DNA of 64,000 bases from Eutreptiella sp. 'Long Island Sound 2002' (lineage: Eukaryota; Euglenozoa; Euglenophyceae; Eutreptiales; Eutreptiaceae). Each line of letters starts with the position of its first letter. The first letter of the stretch is position 1. Position numbers and translations under genes: made by a program. The notes beneath the pieces are model-generated. The model worked only from the letters and a program-made list of their open reading frames with translations, searched no databases and was not told where the DNA came from. The stretch is taken from NCBI GenBank assembly GCA_964036045.1, contig OZ038392.1:23648090-23712089 (forward strand), written 5' to 3'. Below, in pieces: positions 21,901 to 33,047 of the stretch.

Positions 21901-23948
21901 GCCAGAGACGGACGTGGACGCCCCGTGAAGAGGAGGCGTATGCCATCGTCATGGCTCTCAGGAAATGGGCTGGGTACATAGCCCTCCATCCCGTCACCGT
22001 CTGCACCGACCATCAGAGTCTGCAGTCGTGGCACAAGGAGCACGTGGACACCCCCTCAGGTCCCGCCTCCCGACGGGCAAGATGGCATGAGACCTTGGCC
22101 AAGTTCGACCTTACGGTTGTTTATATTCCTGGAAAGGATAACACCGTGGCGGACTGTCTCAGTAGGTGGGCCTATCCCGCCAGCAAGGGCATGCAGGATA
22201 TCTCTGCCCATGGCGATGAGGCTGAGACCGCTGAAGCCAAGAGGATCATTGAAATGGAGCGCCTGATGGAGGAGGAGGGTGCCAAATGCTTCGTCGTCAT
22301 GGCCGCAGATGCCCCCCTCGCTTCGAGGGTGAGCAGAACGGTCAGTGTACTCGCCCCTGTGGATGCCGCGGGCGGAAGGCCCGGTCCGGCACCCCCTGTG
22401 GGAACTGAGTCCGACATGCACCTCTTCCCAGAGTCTTGCCTCCAGGACGACTGGACCGACGATTACGCCAAGTCTGAGGCCTTTGCGGCCGAGTATAGGG
22501 CTGTGACCGACCCTGACAACGGGCAAAAGTGGCCAAAGGGGCTGACCGAGGAAGATGGCAAGCTCTACCGGAATGGTAAGCTGCTAGTCCCGGAGTCCCG
22601 GGTGCTCGAGCTGTGTGAAGCTTGGCACCACCACATGCTGCACCCAGGGGTCAAGAAGCAAGCTCTTGACATGCAGCGTCGGTTCGAGATCGACCATATC
22701 GTTCTCTACACCGCCATCAAGAAGGTCAGGAAGGGTTGTTCGGTCTGTCAGGCCTGCAATCCCGATAACCGGAACGTCAAGGGGGAGCCCCAATGGACCC
22801 CGGTTCCTGACCAGCCCATGGAAAGCGTGGCCATGGACGTCTTCTCCATGCCCGAAGTGCACATTGGCAAGGAGACCTTTGACTGTGTGGTTCTCTGTGT
22901 GGACCGCCACAGCGGCTACGTTGTAGCCGTTCCGGCACGCAAAAAGGGGTTGCTTGCCAAGGAAGTGGCAGTCATGATGATTCGTCATTGGCTGACCGTC
23001 TTTGACATCCCCCGCACCATTTGCAGTGACCGAGGGCCCCAGTTTACTGGTGGCTGGTTCAAGGCTATGTGTTCCCTCATGGGGATACGTCATGCCAAGA
23101 GCGTCGCCTATCTCAGCCGGTCTAACGGCCGTGCTGAAGTGGCTGGACGGCAGCTGTTCGAGAAGCTGCGCAAGATCCACATCACCAATTCACGGCGGAA
23201 CTGGTTCGAGGAGATGTGGCCTGCTCTGAAGGCCCATCATGACACCCCCACTCCGGGCGGTTTGTCCCCTCACCAGATTCTGTTTGGCAGGGACCCCCTC
23301 GGTAGGGGACTTCCCTTGTCTGGTGATGGCATGGCTATGGATGCCAAGGAGTTCTTCGCGCGGCAAGAGCAAACGGCGCGGGACATCCGCCAGCAGCTTG
23401 AGAAGGAGCATGCTGAGCGTCAGAAGTCCGCCCCGAGCTCGACAGCGCAGAAGTTCAGGGTGGGAGACCCGGTGTGGGTGATCAGACCCCGCCCCATGGG
23501 CACCCACCGCACCAAGACCTGGTTCACACCCGGCGAGGTGGTCCGCAGGATTGGTGAGGACACCTACCGCATCAAGGTGGGTCACGGACAGTTCCGGGAG
23601 CGCCACGAGAGTCTACTCCGTGTGCGGGAACCCGACCTCCGTGGCCGACATGTGTTCCTGGACTACGCCAAACATGAGGCCGATTCGGACGATGACTATG
23701 CGGAGCAGGACGACTATACTGTCGAGAAGATCCTGGCTCAGCGTCCGAAGGCCTCGGCACCCGGAGGTCTGGAGTTCAAGGTTCGTTGGCGAGGCTATGG
23801 GCCGTCCCACGACACCTGGGAACCCGTCTCCTCGTTTGTGCCGCGGGTCAATACTCCCTTCATGGAGTACATCCGCAAGCACAAGACCAAGATCCATGTG
23901 TCGGACTTGGCAGCACTCACCCGGGCGATTGCAGCCAGGGGTGCCTGA
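18927..23948 (+). CDS. pol: Pol polyprotein of chromovirus E (protease, RT, RNase H, integrase, chromodomain)
   Basis: Open from the codon after the gag TAG to TGA 23946-23948 (1673 codons). There is no ATG near the front, so expression as a Gag-Pol readthrough product is likely; GTG 18978 is only a nominal start. Protease: DTGAQVSLV with the Asp at 19374. RT: from about 20860, with VVDYRGLN, and the catalytic FVDD at 21306-21317. RNase H: RTDASDYAIG near 21800, through to DCLSRW near 22170. Integrase: HHMLHPG ... CSVCQAC zinc-binding part, then the catalytic triad Asp 22836, Asp 23028, Glu 23136, spaced D(63)D(35)E. A linker of GPF type (KFRVGDPVWV) follows. Chromodomain: YTVEKILAQR to HDTWEPVSSFVP, about 23716-23850, expected to guide integration to marked chromatin. 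All key residues are present, so the enzyme set looks functional. Confidence 0.9.
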   Translation, partial: RSPCSQGPQLGRSQDGDVGSADPSQSGVDKHKGTAAGRRPGPAPSRGGGVRASEGTNPCTRPSFATKNVFDVLQDLSESIGGSPGPQLDAADGQPEPIVHDLHQSLVELLERPEILSLHAVRRVGRERQLHLKVRALCGEVEKVFDVLVDTGAQVSLVKAGLLPPECLTDSRKPVRLKVANGQYMVGGTKEAAIGLQFVNHRELSRPDLGKEILLHGSFHEAEMDWDMIVGYDFMMETDSGVLPAQASMTLYQDDQLSWLSSPEHHVECQWIHPERNQLEVAALDTEPTGPANQEYRVRPEVAYRVVADLGASDLALDAFSPGTSAHLRVCEKYWSAQDSAWKKHWGPHQGLMWIHCPRWDIPRAIAKIRKDRSKAVLVVPMGCTEEESTRHWVASLTNMTLNKVVLPAGESVYQDAKGQPMPPQRWPTDFHYVDGGLDQADTTDFVCVNRIIAEPWRQCFAVPPVDIEESDSEDPFTEEEWDLVQGYMDQPFHDWGNQREGKGQDKAWWEVDSIVSGSYDGNTFVQRVLDHMSSQDEPPGGNPPTYGDLFRGKTRDGPLGHLGRPPEPKASGVATPQVSSVVQVPGKAKAESDDCPKIQALRARLKQKYGETFFSGKPVFPPPVRGPYGEAKIRLKQDPRVYRHREFALRGERKEAMEKILRDFIQRGWLEPCHSEWASPCFVVPKKVAGEWRLVVDYRGLNAQTQHDSYTLPLIEEMLQKQHRRRIFTVIDLKHGYHQMPLAEESRACTAMSTPLGPLQWKVMPMGVTNGNAAFQRMLENLLEPVRDCADPFVDDVIIASGDSSMSYEELLEAHERDVTRVLDLLVRHKLTGSSDKATIAVSEVVFAGHVVGNGQRKPIPGKVAAIEHWEKPKTVSELRAYLGFCNYYSGYIKMYAEYAAPMTTMLKGNREETKKGSKKALVWTEESDRAFGGMKQALLSAVGLHLVDPDRGFVLRTDASDYAIGAVLEQVLDDGRHVPVAFWSRVLAEGQRRTWTPREEEAYAIVMALRKWAGYIALHPVTVCTDHQSLQSWHKEHVDTPSGPASRRARWHETLAKFDLTVVYIPGKDNTVADCLSRWAYPASKGMQDISAHGDEAETAEAKRIIEMERLMEEEGAKCFVVMAADAPLASRVSRTVSVLAPVDAAGGRPGPAPPVGTESDMHLFPESCLQDDWTDDYAKSEAFAAEYRAVTDPDNGQKWPKGLTEEDGKLYRNGKLLVPESRVLELCEAWHHHMLHPGVKKQALDMQRRFEIDHIVLYTAIKKVRKGCSVCQACNPDNRNVKGEPQWTPVPDQPMESVAMDVFSMPEVHIGKETFDCVVLCVDRHSGYVVAVPARKKGLLAKEVAVMMIRHWLTVFDIPRTICSDRGPQFTGGWFKAMCSLMGIRHAKSVAYLSRSNGRAEVAGRQLFEKLRKIHITNSRRNWFEEMWPALKAHHDTPTPGGLSPHQILFGRDPLGRGLPLSGDGMAMDAKEFFARQEQTARDIRQQLEKEHAERQKSAPSSTAQKFRVGDPVWVIRPRPMGTHRTKTWFTPGEVVRRIGEDTYRIKVGHGQFRERHESLLRVREPDLRGRHVFLDYAKHEADSDDDYAEQDDYTVEKILAQRPKASAPGGLEFKVRWRGYGPSHDTWEPVSSFVPRVNTPFMEYIRKHKTKIHVSDLAALTRAIAARGA

Positions 23949-25425
23949 TCAGCGCCCTGAGCTCTCCCCTGATGCGTTTTGAGCGCTTGTGAGGCCGACG
24001 AATCGTCCCTTACTTGCTTGCTCTCTCCCATCTTTTGGTGACAGAGTGGCCATATACCCCCCCCTGCTGAATCCAGAGGAGGATGGCCCCTCTCTTCTTT
24101 TATTCGTCACTCACCCCCCCTGCTGAATCCTTGGGAAACCAGGTAGGGCGACTGACCTTCATAATTCTGAGCTCTTGGGGCCTTGAAGCCCAATACGACG
24201 TTGCGCAACGGATGCCGCTGTCATTGGCATTGCGATTTTTTGGTGTGTGGTCTGGTTCCATGGCATTTGCGGAATCCAGACCAGTCGTCGTGTGTCTCGA
24301 GACTATATATGGCCTGAACTCAGGCGTTTTCCTGTCCACCCTCCTGCATTGCCTTATCCTGACCGTGGCGTGGTTTGGCGCTCTGTCCAGAGCGTGTTTA
24401 CACGCCTATTTACCCAGATTGTTGCTTGTTTTTCTGCCCTCCAGGATATGTGCATCTGTATGTTAAATGTCATCAGCCCATCGCTGAGGGATGGACTGTT
24501 TTTCACCACGAATCGGGATACAGAGGCGCCTTGAGTCGCCGTGTACATATTCTTACAGCCTAGTCCAGCCTGGACCAGTACTTGATTACAGATTCTACTG
24601 TTTGAGTGCCCGTGATACCCTGTTGCCCTATTCGCTGTGATGTGTGGAGATCCTGATGGCGCCAGGCCGGAAGCCCAGTTGCCTGACTACACTCCCAGCG
24701 GTCCGCCACTGTCAGTCCCAGTGTGAGCCTACCGATTTGCAGACGCACTTGCATTCGGATGGCGGCCTCCGGTGCTCCTGACCTCGGTCAGTCTGCCTGG
24801 GAAACTGGTGGTTTGAGGAGTCGACGCCTCCGCCCACACTGCATGAGGACTCCCTCATGTATGGCCTTCGTGGCAGTAGGGCGAGGGAAAAGACGGCCTT
24901 GATGCCCGATCCCTTCAGGAGGAGTTCCCTTACGATTTGGGGTTCGTAAGGAGTTCGACTATGGCACTCTGGACTCGCGTCGTATGGATATGGACATGGT
25001 GCGCCCGAGGAAGGACCCGTGGGGACTCTCCCCAGTCGGCGGGCCTTGGGAAGCTTGGGGTAGCCTGATGGATCTTTGTGGTCGCTCTCGACTTGTGGGG
25101 CCACCTCGGCCGTCGTGTGACGCCTATGTTGGCCGTGTATGCCACTGCCACTGTGGTGGTGACCGTAGCAGCCGGCACCCGGTGCGCCTGGTATGGGTTA
25201 ACGGGTCCTTTGGATGCCGAACAATCGCCGCCAGGACCCGGGACTTGATACTTGATACTATACATGTGCTACGAGCTGATACAGCAGCATACCTATCCCA
25301 CTGTGGGATACCTATCTTACTGTGACTTACTGAAGTGAGGATGTGACACCCCCCCCTTTCAGGGAGTGGTCCTGGGTACCCGCTGCCATGCGTGGGTGTT
25401 ATCGAGCCCCCCCAGGGTTTGCTCT
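23949..25425 (+). other. 3' non-coding region of element E
   Basis: 1.48 kb between the pol stop and the PPT. It contains a short direct repeat of CCCCCCTGCTGAATCC (about 24059 and 24114) but no frame with recognisable homology. An envelope-like ORF is not seen. Confidence 0.6.
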
Positions 25426-25436
25426 AAGGAGGGGGG
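25426..25436 (+). other. Polypurine tract of element E
   Basis: AAGGAGGGGGG lies immediately 5' of the 3' LTR start (TGAAGCGG). It is the expected plus-strand primer. Confidence 0.75.
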
Positions 25437-28339
25437 TGAAGCGGTACCCAGAACCCCATGGCCAGGTTACGGCATACAACCGGTCTCCGGTCCACTAACC
25501 CCATGCACGGCGTGTTCTGTGCCGTGAAGCCCCGCATCGGCAACCGATGCACCGCCAGCGGAGATTTGTGTATCAGAATATCAGGAATCAACAGGGTTTT
25601 ATTTTCATATTGTTTCCGTCAATTTTTATGCTTCCGTTCGGATACTCACTGTTTTGACTGCTGGCGGTTGGTTCGCGACTTTACCGTAACCGCCAGTTTA
25701 ACTGTTTATAATGGAAATTTTAACGCTATCCGTCACGAAGGCTCCAAAGTCGCCAGGAACTGCATGGATGCTTCCGCAATTTTCATAATTAATACTCGCA
25801 ACCTTAATCCGAATTTTTCAGGATGTCGAAATCGGATTTTCGACTTCGACATCCCCGCACTTGATTTGACCTCTTTCGAGTGGACCTACGTGCTTCCGTA
25901 TGCACGAATCAACTTCCCTTTTATCCTGCCCTCCATTTGTCTTAAAGATATGGGCAAAACAAAGTTGATTCGTGAGGCCACTTGTGAAGGTCATATCTCG
26001 TGTTGCTTGCGAGTATTGACGATAAGGAAACGTGGGATGTATTCACAATACTCCCGACGTAATTTAAGAAGCATTATATGCCTTGCGTCTCCACACGTGC
26101 GCGCTAGTGTAATGGATCATGGTCAAGAGGGTAAAGTTTGCGTTACAACTCATTGGCCATGATATTGCGTGCGTTAAGATAACTTTCGAGTGTAGCGCGC
26201 AAGTGTTGGTGTTGCATAGGAACTCTCCTTGAGTTCCTATGAGCGATTGACACAAAGATATGCCCTTGGAGGGGCATGACATATCGTGGTGGGAGCTACA
26301 TTTTTGGGCAATATGTGGTATGTGCCATGTGTTGTGTTGTGTGCCCATTTGGCGGGTCCATTACTCCAAGCCAAGCCCGCCAATGGACCTCATATTGTGC
26401 AAGCCCCTTCTCCATACTCCCCACTGTCAATTGCAAGCCTAACCTTCGTGAAGGGAAGCTTGTGTGGTGAACCCGAAGCGATGCGTTGGGAGCAAGGTGT
26501 GTGTTTTGCAATTTTCCATATTTTCATGTGCCCACTTGGAAGGCAGCGCTCGTTACCTTTCAAAGCGCCCCAAGTGGAGCACATATGTGGGATCGAAGGT
26601 CATTGGTGTCAAGTCATTGTGTATGGAAGGATTGGTTGATTACTCAATCCAAGGCGAAGATATTATAATATATTTGTGCGCCTTTCAAGGCACCTTTGTG
26701 TGTCTTTTTGCCAATTTTGCCATTTTTGGCTCGTCATGATGTCAAGTGGCGACCGTGTATCTCAACGTTGCGCTCAATTGACATCATGACCCAACTATGT
26801 TATGAGGGTACATACTTCGGTAGCCAACATATCTTGGACCCGGCGAATAACTCCTCTTAGGCTTGGCATGCCGTGGCCGCCATGTTGGCGATTTGGGACT
26901 ATCCCAAATCATGGGCTCACTTGGCGACCCTGCCATTCCCAATACCAGAGGAGTTGGGCGACGCCCCAAAGATATGTTGGACATATATGACTTGATACCA
27001 ATCCTATGGCACACTCCGGTCCGAGTCGGGCATGTGCCTCATTTGCCCTAACCATGAGTGTGCGCAATTTTGGCCATTTTGAGCATTTTTCCACTTTTGC
27101 TGCCCGCCGTGCACTATGTTCTAACCCTCGTGCACGCCGGACGCATGGACCAATGGACCATATATGACATGGGTGTTATGGGTAATGGTCCCCATGGTCC
27201 ACACACCACGTGGGCGAAGCGGAGCTGCCTTCGTTGAGGCGCTAGGCCAAATTAGGTATGGGCAATTTTGCCATTTTTGCATTTGTGGACCCAATTGGGA
27301 TCGTCACCACGCCGAGTGGCATGGAGATCTTGGGGAGCCAAGGGCATGGGAGTCTCTGTTGGACTCCTGGTGGATCAGGTATGGAATGGCGGATCCGATC
27401 TCCAAGCCGGCGTGGAGATATACTATTGGGAGCACACTGAATTTTGGCTCATTTCAAGCAGCCAAAATGACCCAATTTTGGGACCCCAATTTCCCCCTTC
27501 CGTGTGGTCAATTGGCGGCCCCATTTCTCTAAGCCCATAGAGAGCCCGGACCTAAATCCAAGTTGTACACTCAGATAGAACCTTGGCCGAGCGAGCCGCG
27601 CGTGGGAATGACGCCAATTTTGGTGATTTTGGCATCATGACCCCACTTGACTCATCCGTGTTGCCCTGATGCCGGAACCTCAGAGGGAACCAGGTTGGGT
27701 GAGGGCTCCAGTGAGTTTGTACTCGAAGGGCATAGGGTCAGTTGCCTCGTCCCTACCTCTGGCGGGTCCGGACGAGGGGTCATTTTTGGGGATTTTTGAG
27801 TTAATTTCAGTTTGGGCTGAAACAGCCCATTTTCAGCTACCAACTCCTGGGTGATAATGGCGGGGCCATATCTCTGGCTCAAAGAGGAGTTGGGACTCGC
27901 CGTTAGGGGAGCATAGGGAGCTACTGTCGGTTGACCTTGTAGCCAATTGGCCCCCAGGAACTCGCCTGTGGCTGTGCGGGACACCTCTCCCATTGGCAGG
28001 GTTTCAGGGTCCGGACTGAGCAGGGCATGGGTTGTGTTTGAGCCCCCGCCCCCATTAGCCACTGAGAGGGTCGGACCTGGGATTGGGATATGAGTTGGGA
28101 CTGAGTGTCTATGGTCCTGTGATGCCCTTACCCAAGTCCAGTCTTAACCCCATGTGTACATATCCTGATGTGTTGCTGTACATACTTTCTTTCCCTCTTT
28201 GCAGAGTGGCAAGGATTCTGAAACGCTTTGTCACATGACAACGCATTGATGCCCTTGTGAGCGTAGTGCTTTGCCTGCCTGCTCACTTGCGTGTGTCCAC
28301 CGCAGCGTCCTGTGGCCGGCCCCCCACGGGAACGCGTCA
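25437..28339 (+). repeat. 3' LTR of element E (2903 bp)
   Basis: End-to-end match to 11203-14146, with about 1.3% substitutions by eye. Differences cluster in a short block near 27930-27960. A ~41-bp segment present in the 5' LTR is missing here. It ends GCGTCA, and the last A plus the following GGAG repeats the 5' flank. Confidence 0.88.
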
Positions 28340-31300
28340 GGAGTAAAACCAACCCCAGATAGGCAAGACTAAAACACGTAGTAGCAAGGCCAGCTCGTAA
28401 TGCAACCAAAACTGCGGTGTACAACCGCTGACGTAGGGACCACAAATAACCCTATCAACCCAATTGTTAAGGCAGCGACTGAAATCAAACCAGACTGGAC
28501 TGCAGATAGAAATGTTTGATCGTACTTTACGGACGCTGGCGAAGAGGCCTTTGCCCTGGGAATACCACGGGAGCAAAAGGCTTTCAGGTGCTTTTTGGAT
28601 AATGGCGAAGAGGCCTTTGCCCTCGGAATACCACGGGAGCTAAAGGCTTTCAGGTGCTGGTATTTGAACACAGTAGGGTAGCTTCGTTGAGGCGCATCCT
28701 GTGACGAGTTCGCATTGGTAACGTGAACAAGGACAATTGACACTCAATAGTGACAACTACGTCCACGTCAGCAAAGCTGAGTTCCGCTGAGCCATTGGTA
28801 TTATGTAGCGTTCTGACACAGTTCTCAGGACTGGGTTAGCAAGCACACTCTTGCTGTTTTATGGATAGCGCCCAAGTGAAGCCCTGGAGTAGGACAGAGG
28901 GCCAAATTGGGCGTGCGTGCATTGCGGCATGTATGTAGCCATGTGTGTGGTGCAAAAGCAAATTCTTTTCTTTTCCTTTTTGTTTTTGCTTTCCCCACCG
29001 CCCGGCGTCTGGGCTAAAGCTGCCCGACGCAAAATCTTCTTTGGACCTGTCAAAATATGGTCAAACGGGATAGGGCAAAAGGGCCAAACAAATCTTCTGA
29101 ACCAAAATCTGGTTCACGCAGTCATGGAAACCCGAATGTGCACCCCCAGGGGTACCAAGCTCAGAACGCTGGTTCCCTGGCGTTCTCAGAAATGTGCATG
29201 AGGATGTATAGGCACCAAGGTCTGAGACGGAGAGAATTGGAAAGACTTGCGCGGGGCTTCTGACTGAAACTAGAAGTGAGACTGCCACCCTCTCATTCAT
29301 GTGCATGCATTCAGGTTCCGGCTGCTGCAGCCAGCGGCCACGGCACCAGGCCCTGTAGGCACAGGAGGACTGAGTATGGCATTTCAATCAGAACCGCGTT
29401 AACCCAAGTTAATCGCTCCATCTCAGTCACACGCGTAATACCCTCGTTCATCCCGTGTAAGTTGTCTGGCGCAGGCTTGGTATCCCTTTCGGCCCTCGGA
29501 TACGGACCATCAGGGCAAGGGCCGCAGACTCGATCCTGTAAGGGATGGTCAATATGACACGGATCCTCCAAGTTCCTGGGATAAACGACCGACAGTGGTC
29601 AATGCATCAACGGAGAAAGGAGAGAGAGTTAGCTTTCCCTTGGGCTGATTTGGACACTGCATTCCCTCGGACGGACGGTGGGCAGGAGGCAAAATCTGTA
29701 CAGCATGATCCAAAGGGTCCAAGGGTTGTCACCATGATGCTTACAGCGTTCTTTCAACATCTGGTTCTCAATGGGCACTGTCAACACTTGGTGACCTCAA
29801 AACATCCTGGAACTCTGACCGAATACATTCCCTGAGTTATTTTCTGGACATGGACCGGGGTTCCTGCAGCGCATGCATGGTACTGTTCCCTAGAAAATCT
29901 CTTCCTACAATTACAACAAATGAAGAATGGGGGTAGATGTGACAGGGCAGATGGTGTGTGAGAGGAGTTGTCACAGTTGCGCCGCATTGCATCGCAGGAC
30001 AGGACCAGTAGCCCCCCCTGACAACCACTCCCTGGCCCAACGCCATCTGTTTTGCCCGAAACAAAAACCGGATTTCCAGGGTCTTACGGCTTTCCATACA
30101 TCGCATTCGAGTGGTTCCCTGGTTCTCTGATGGTCACCAAATCCTGTGCTGCTCGAAGCTGAATCTAAAAGAACGTTAAGCACATGAAGACTGCCACACT
30201 GTACATTCCTCTTGATGCACATGGCAGCACCACTGCATTTTTAATCAATTCTGACGAAAGGAAGAGAGAAAAGAGTCACATGCCGAATTGTTTTGGATGG
30301 CGCCCCAGCAAGCGCTTGAGCAGGTTCATGGGGTCAGATCAGAGCACTCTGGTTTTCTTGGATGGCGCCCCAGTTAGCGCTTGATCAAAAGAATGCAAGG
30401 TTAAGTTCAGGAGGGTATGTGTGTGCGCGTGTGTGCGTATGCGTGGCGCAAAAGGGAAAATTCCGTTTGGCATATCCCACCACCCATTTCCAGCCTTGCT
30501 TCCAAAGGCAACTAAAACGCTCTTTGGGGTATTAAAATTCTATCACGAAATAGGGGACAAAAACAGCCTCTCAAAATTTTGGTGACAGAAAATTTGGCTT
30601 GTGTGGGCGTGGGGACCCAGGAGCTACCCACAGGGGTGCTCGGGTGAGACCCCCGGTTCCCTGGGGTCATCCACATAGTGGGTTGAGAGCTCAGGGACTC
30701 GAGGCCGTACTCATAGGGCTCGCTCACTTCTCAGGGGCCGGCCAAGCTAGGCGTTCTAGGCTTGCCAATCCTGGCTGCCACGTCAAGGCAACCCATATGC
30801 CACGTGGCAGTAGATGAAGTCAGCCGCCTCAACCCTGATGAATCAATCGGTTTGACCTCGATTCGTACTGAGCGATGGAATCGTCTCACCCATTGCCCAA
30901 GGCAGCGAACATGGCAACCACAACTACCCGCACAGCCGCGGGTGTAGAGATGCTCGGCGTCACGGTGAACGGGGGAGGTTGTGCGCAGACACGCCACCAC
31001 AAAAACATAGACCACACACAGAATATCGACACCTCAAGACAGGTTGGGACTCGGTTAGCGTAGCAAATGCCGGAATTTGCAACATAACAACGTTCAAAAA
31101 GGAAGGACAAAACAACAAACAAACCAACGACAAAACTGACCAATGGACCAAAAAGGTAGTAAGAAAGGAAACGGAAATTCGCCCGCTGCCCGTCCTGCAG
31201 GCTCCTTCCCGACCCTGCCGACGAGACACCGGACTTCGTGGTGGTTTTAAAGCCACCGGTGTCGTTTCCATTGAATATGAACAAACCTCTAATTATGCCA

Positions 31301-32354
31301 ACTCGTTAGATTCTTCAAATTTGGGATACTTCAAAGTCACGAGACGATGAAACAACCCAATCACGAAGGGAACTCATCACGATCGTCCTTCATGGCGACG
31401 GACTCCAACGTGTAGACAAGTATGGCCTTCAATGGTCGCCATATGGTCAAAGAATTTATTCGGAAGCGGTTCAGCTTTCACAATAGGTTTGAGTTCGTTG
31501 AATATGCAGCCTCACAAGAATTTCCCCATGTTTTCACTCATCAATTCTTGGCAGGGGCAAAAGCGTAGGCTTTTCCAAAGGCTCGATCCTCTGATTGGCC
31601 ATCCTAGCTCAATATTTAACATCGGGTTGCCACCGAAGGACACCGCCATTGTCAATTGAGGATGATGCGGCTTCGCCTCAAGAGCGGCCTTCATCACGAT
31701 GGATTCTCACGTATACAGGAAGAGATTGTGTGTTCTTCATCCAAGCGATGGGGTGGTCTTCATCCATGGATCGATCAAAGGTTCAATCTCGTATCCGCCT
31801 GTTCAACTCAGCAAGGGCATTCCGATGGTTGCGCAACTCGGAGTTCAAGTGGGAGTAAATCTCGATTGCAAAGGCAATCAAACCTCATAACGAACAAACA
31901 AGCAAGCAGAAAAAGACAGGACAAAACCAACTCAAAAATGGAAGGTTGGGCAAAAGATCCCAAATGTTTCTCTCCTAGGGACAAAACTAAAAACCAACAA
32001 GAAACAAGGAGGTTTGGGAACCTTGGGATTAGTCTCCAAGGTGCGCGGGCGATACTACCGGTCCTTATAGACTCTCGATCATCTCAAAGCCAACGACGGG
32101 GGCTTCGTTGTCTCTTGGACCCAAGTGTAAGCACATCTTGAGACTTGTCAAGCGCCCAAGAGGAAGCGCTACACTCGCCGAGTACGAAGAAGTTTTGCAA
32201 GAAACAAAACCAACAATACAACCAAACCTCAAGCAAGGATCCCAAACACAAATCGGCGTGTTTTGGTGAGGAAGAGAGTCGGCACAAGAAAGACCAAAAT
32301 TTCGGATTTGACAAATGAAAGTTTCAAAAATGGGCGAACCAAAGATTTGGCAAA
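28340..32354 (-). other. Element D internal sequence, 5' half, no coding region seen
   Basis: 4.0 kb resuming D after E. No retroelement protein motif is found on either strand and frames are short. It contains the 56-bp duplication below, a GT-rich tract near 30417-30445, and two copies of TGGATGGCGCCCCAG followed by AGCGCTTGA (near 30296 and 30360). In minus orientation it begins just after the PBS, where a leader or gag would be expected in an autonomous element. Confidence 0.6.
28537..28658. repeat. Direct repeat, two 56-bp units
   Basis: Units 28537-28592 and 28603-28658 start TGGCGAAGAGGCCTTTGCCC and end CAGGTGCT. They differ at about two positions and are separated by 10 bp. This is a local tandem duplication inside D. 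Confidence 0.85.
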
Positions 32355-32366
32355 CCTCTGCTACCA
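32355..32366 (-). other. Primer binding site of element D
   Basis: On the minus strand, TGGTAGCAGAGG lies three bases after the D 5' LTR end. It is the same PBS as in B and close to that of C, indicating the same primer tRNA and fixing the minus orientation of D. Confidence 0.75.
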
Positions 32367-33029
32367 GAGAGATAAAAAGGTAGACGACTCCTTATGTAAC
32401 TTGCTAACAATCTAAAATGAATTGGCATATTCCCCAAAATGGAAGAAGGATGTCAAAACGTGAGTATTCGTTGCATGTATACCGTGTGTGTATGTAAACA
32501 TGTATTCATATATTTTGGGTCCGGGTTTGGTAGCACACGAGCAAAAAAAGTTTCTCTTGAAAATGTCATAACAAACGATCAAGCAAACGACAAACAAAGC
32601 GAAGCAAAAATCAAGAGCGACAATCCCACATTGAGGCAATGCACTCCTCAGTCCGGCGTAAGTGCATCTTTATTCTCTATGCCGTACGTGGTTGAACCTC
32701 GAGTCATCCATATCCACACCAAGAGGCCCCGTGCCTCGTATCCATTGTGTTGCCCCATGCATGGGCGAAGCTCACCTCCGCCTACATGCCTATAAAGAGA
32801 TCAGGGAAGCAACAAAGAGAAACATATAACAATTGGAATACATCAACACCAATGTTATGCATATACTACTTGTATGCATGTGTGGAGAACATGCATGAAT
32901 GAAAGAATGCATGCTTTGACCAAACGATTCCACTCGTATGCTTAACCAATCACCAAACTCAGCACGCATGACACGGAACATTGCTAATAATGCGCATTGA
33001 ATGAATATACATGAATGAGATGCGCACAG

Positions 33030-33047
33030 GTAGGTAGGTAGGTAGGT
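33030..33047 (-). repeat. (CCTA)n 3' tail of the retroposon
   Basis: 18 nt of GTAG/GGTA repeats on the plus strand, directly next to the target duplication. It marks the 3' end of the minus-strand element. Confidence 0.75.

Larger units (their letters stand above)
11203..28339 (+). mobile_element. Element E: full-length Ty3 chromovirus with 2.9-kb LTRs
   Basis: 17.1 kb in total: LTR 11203-14146, leader, gag 14598-18926, pol 18927-23948, 3' non-coding region, PPT, LTR 25437-28339. The LTRs begin TGAAGCGG and end GCGTCA. The flanks both read AGGAG (before 11203, and from the last LTR base at 28339 onward), so a 4-5-bp target duplication is present, though its exact edges are ambiguous. Both major ORFs are undamaged and the LTRs differ by only about 1.3%, plus one ~41-bp indel (counted by eye), so this is the youngest and best candidate active element along with C. 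It is inserted in the internal region of D. Confidence 0.88.

Noticed and set aside
30417-30445. GT/GC-rich tract as a regulatory site
   Set aside because: Simple sequence with no context to give it a function.
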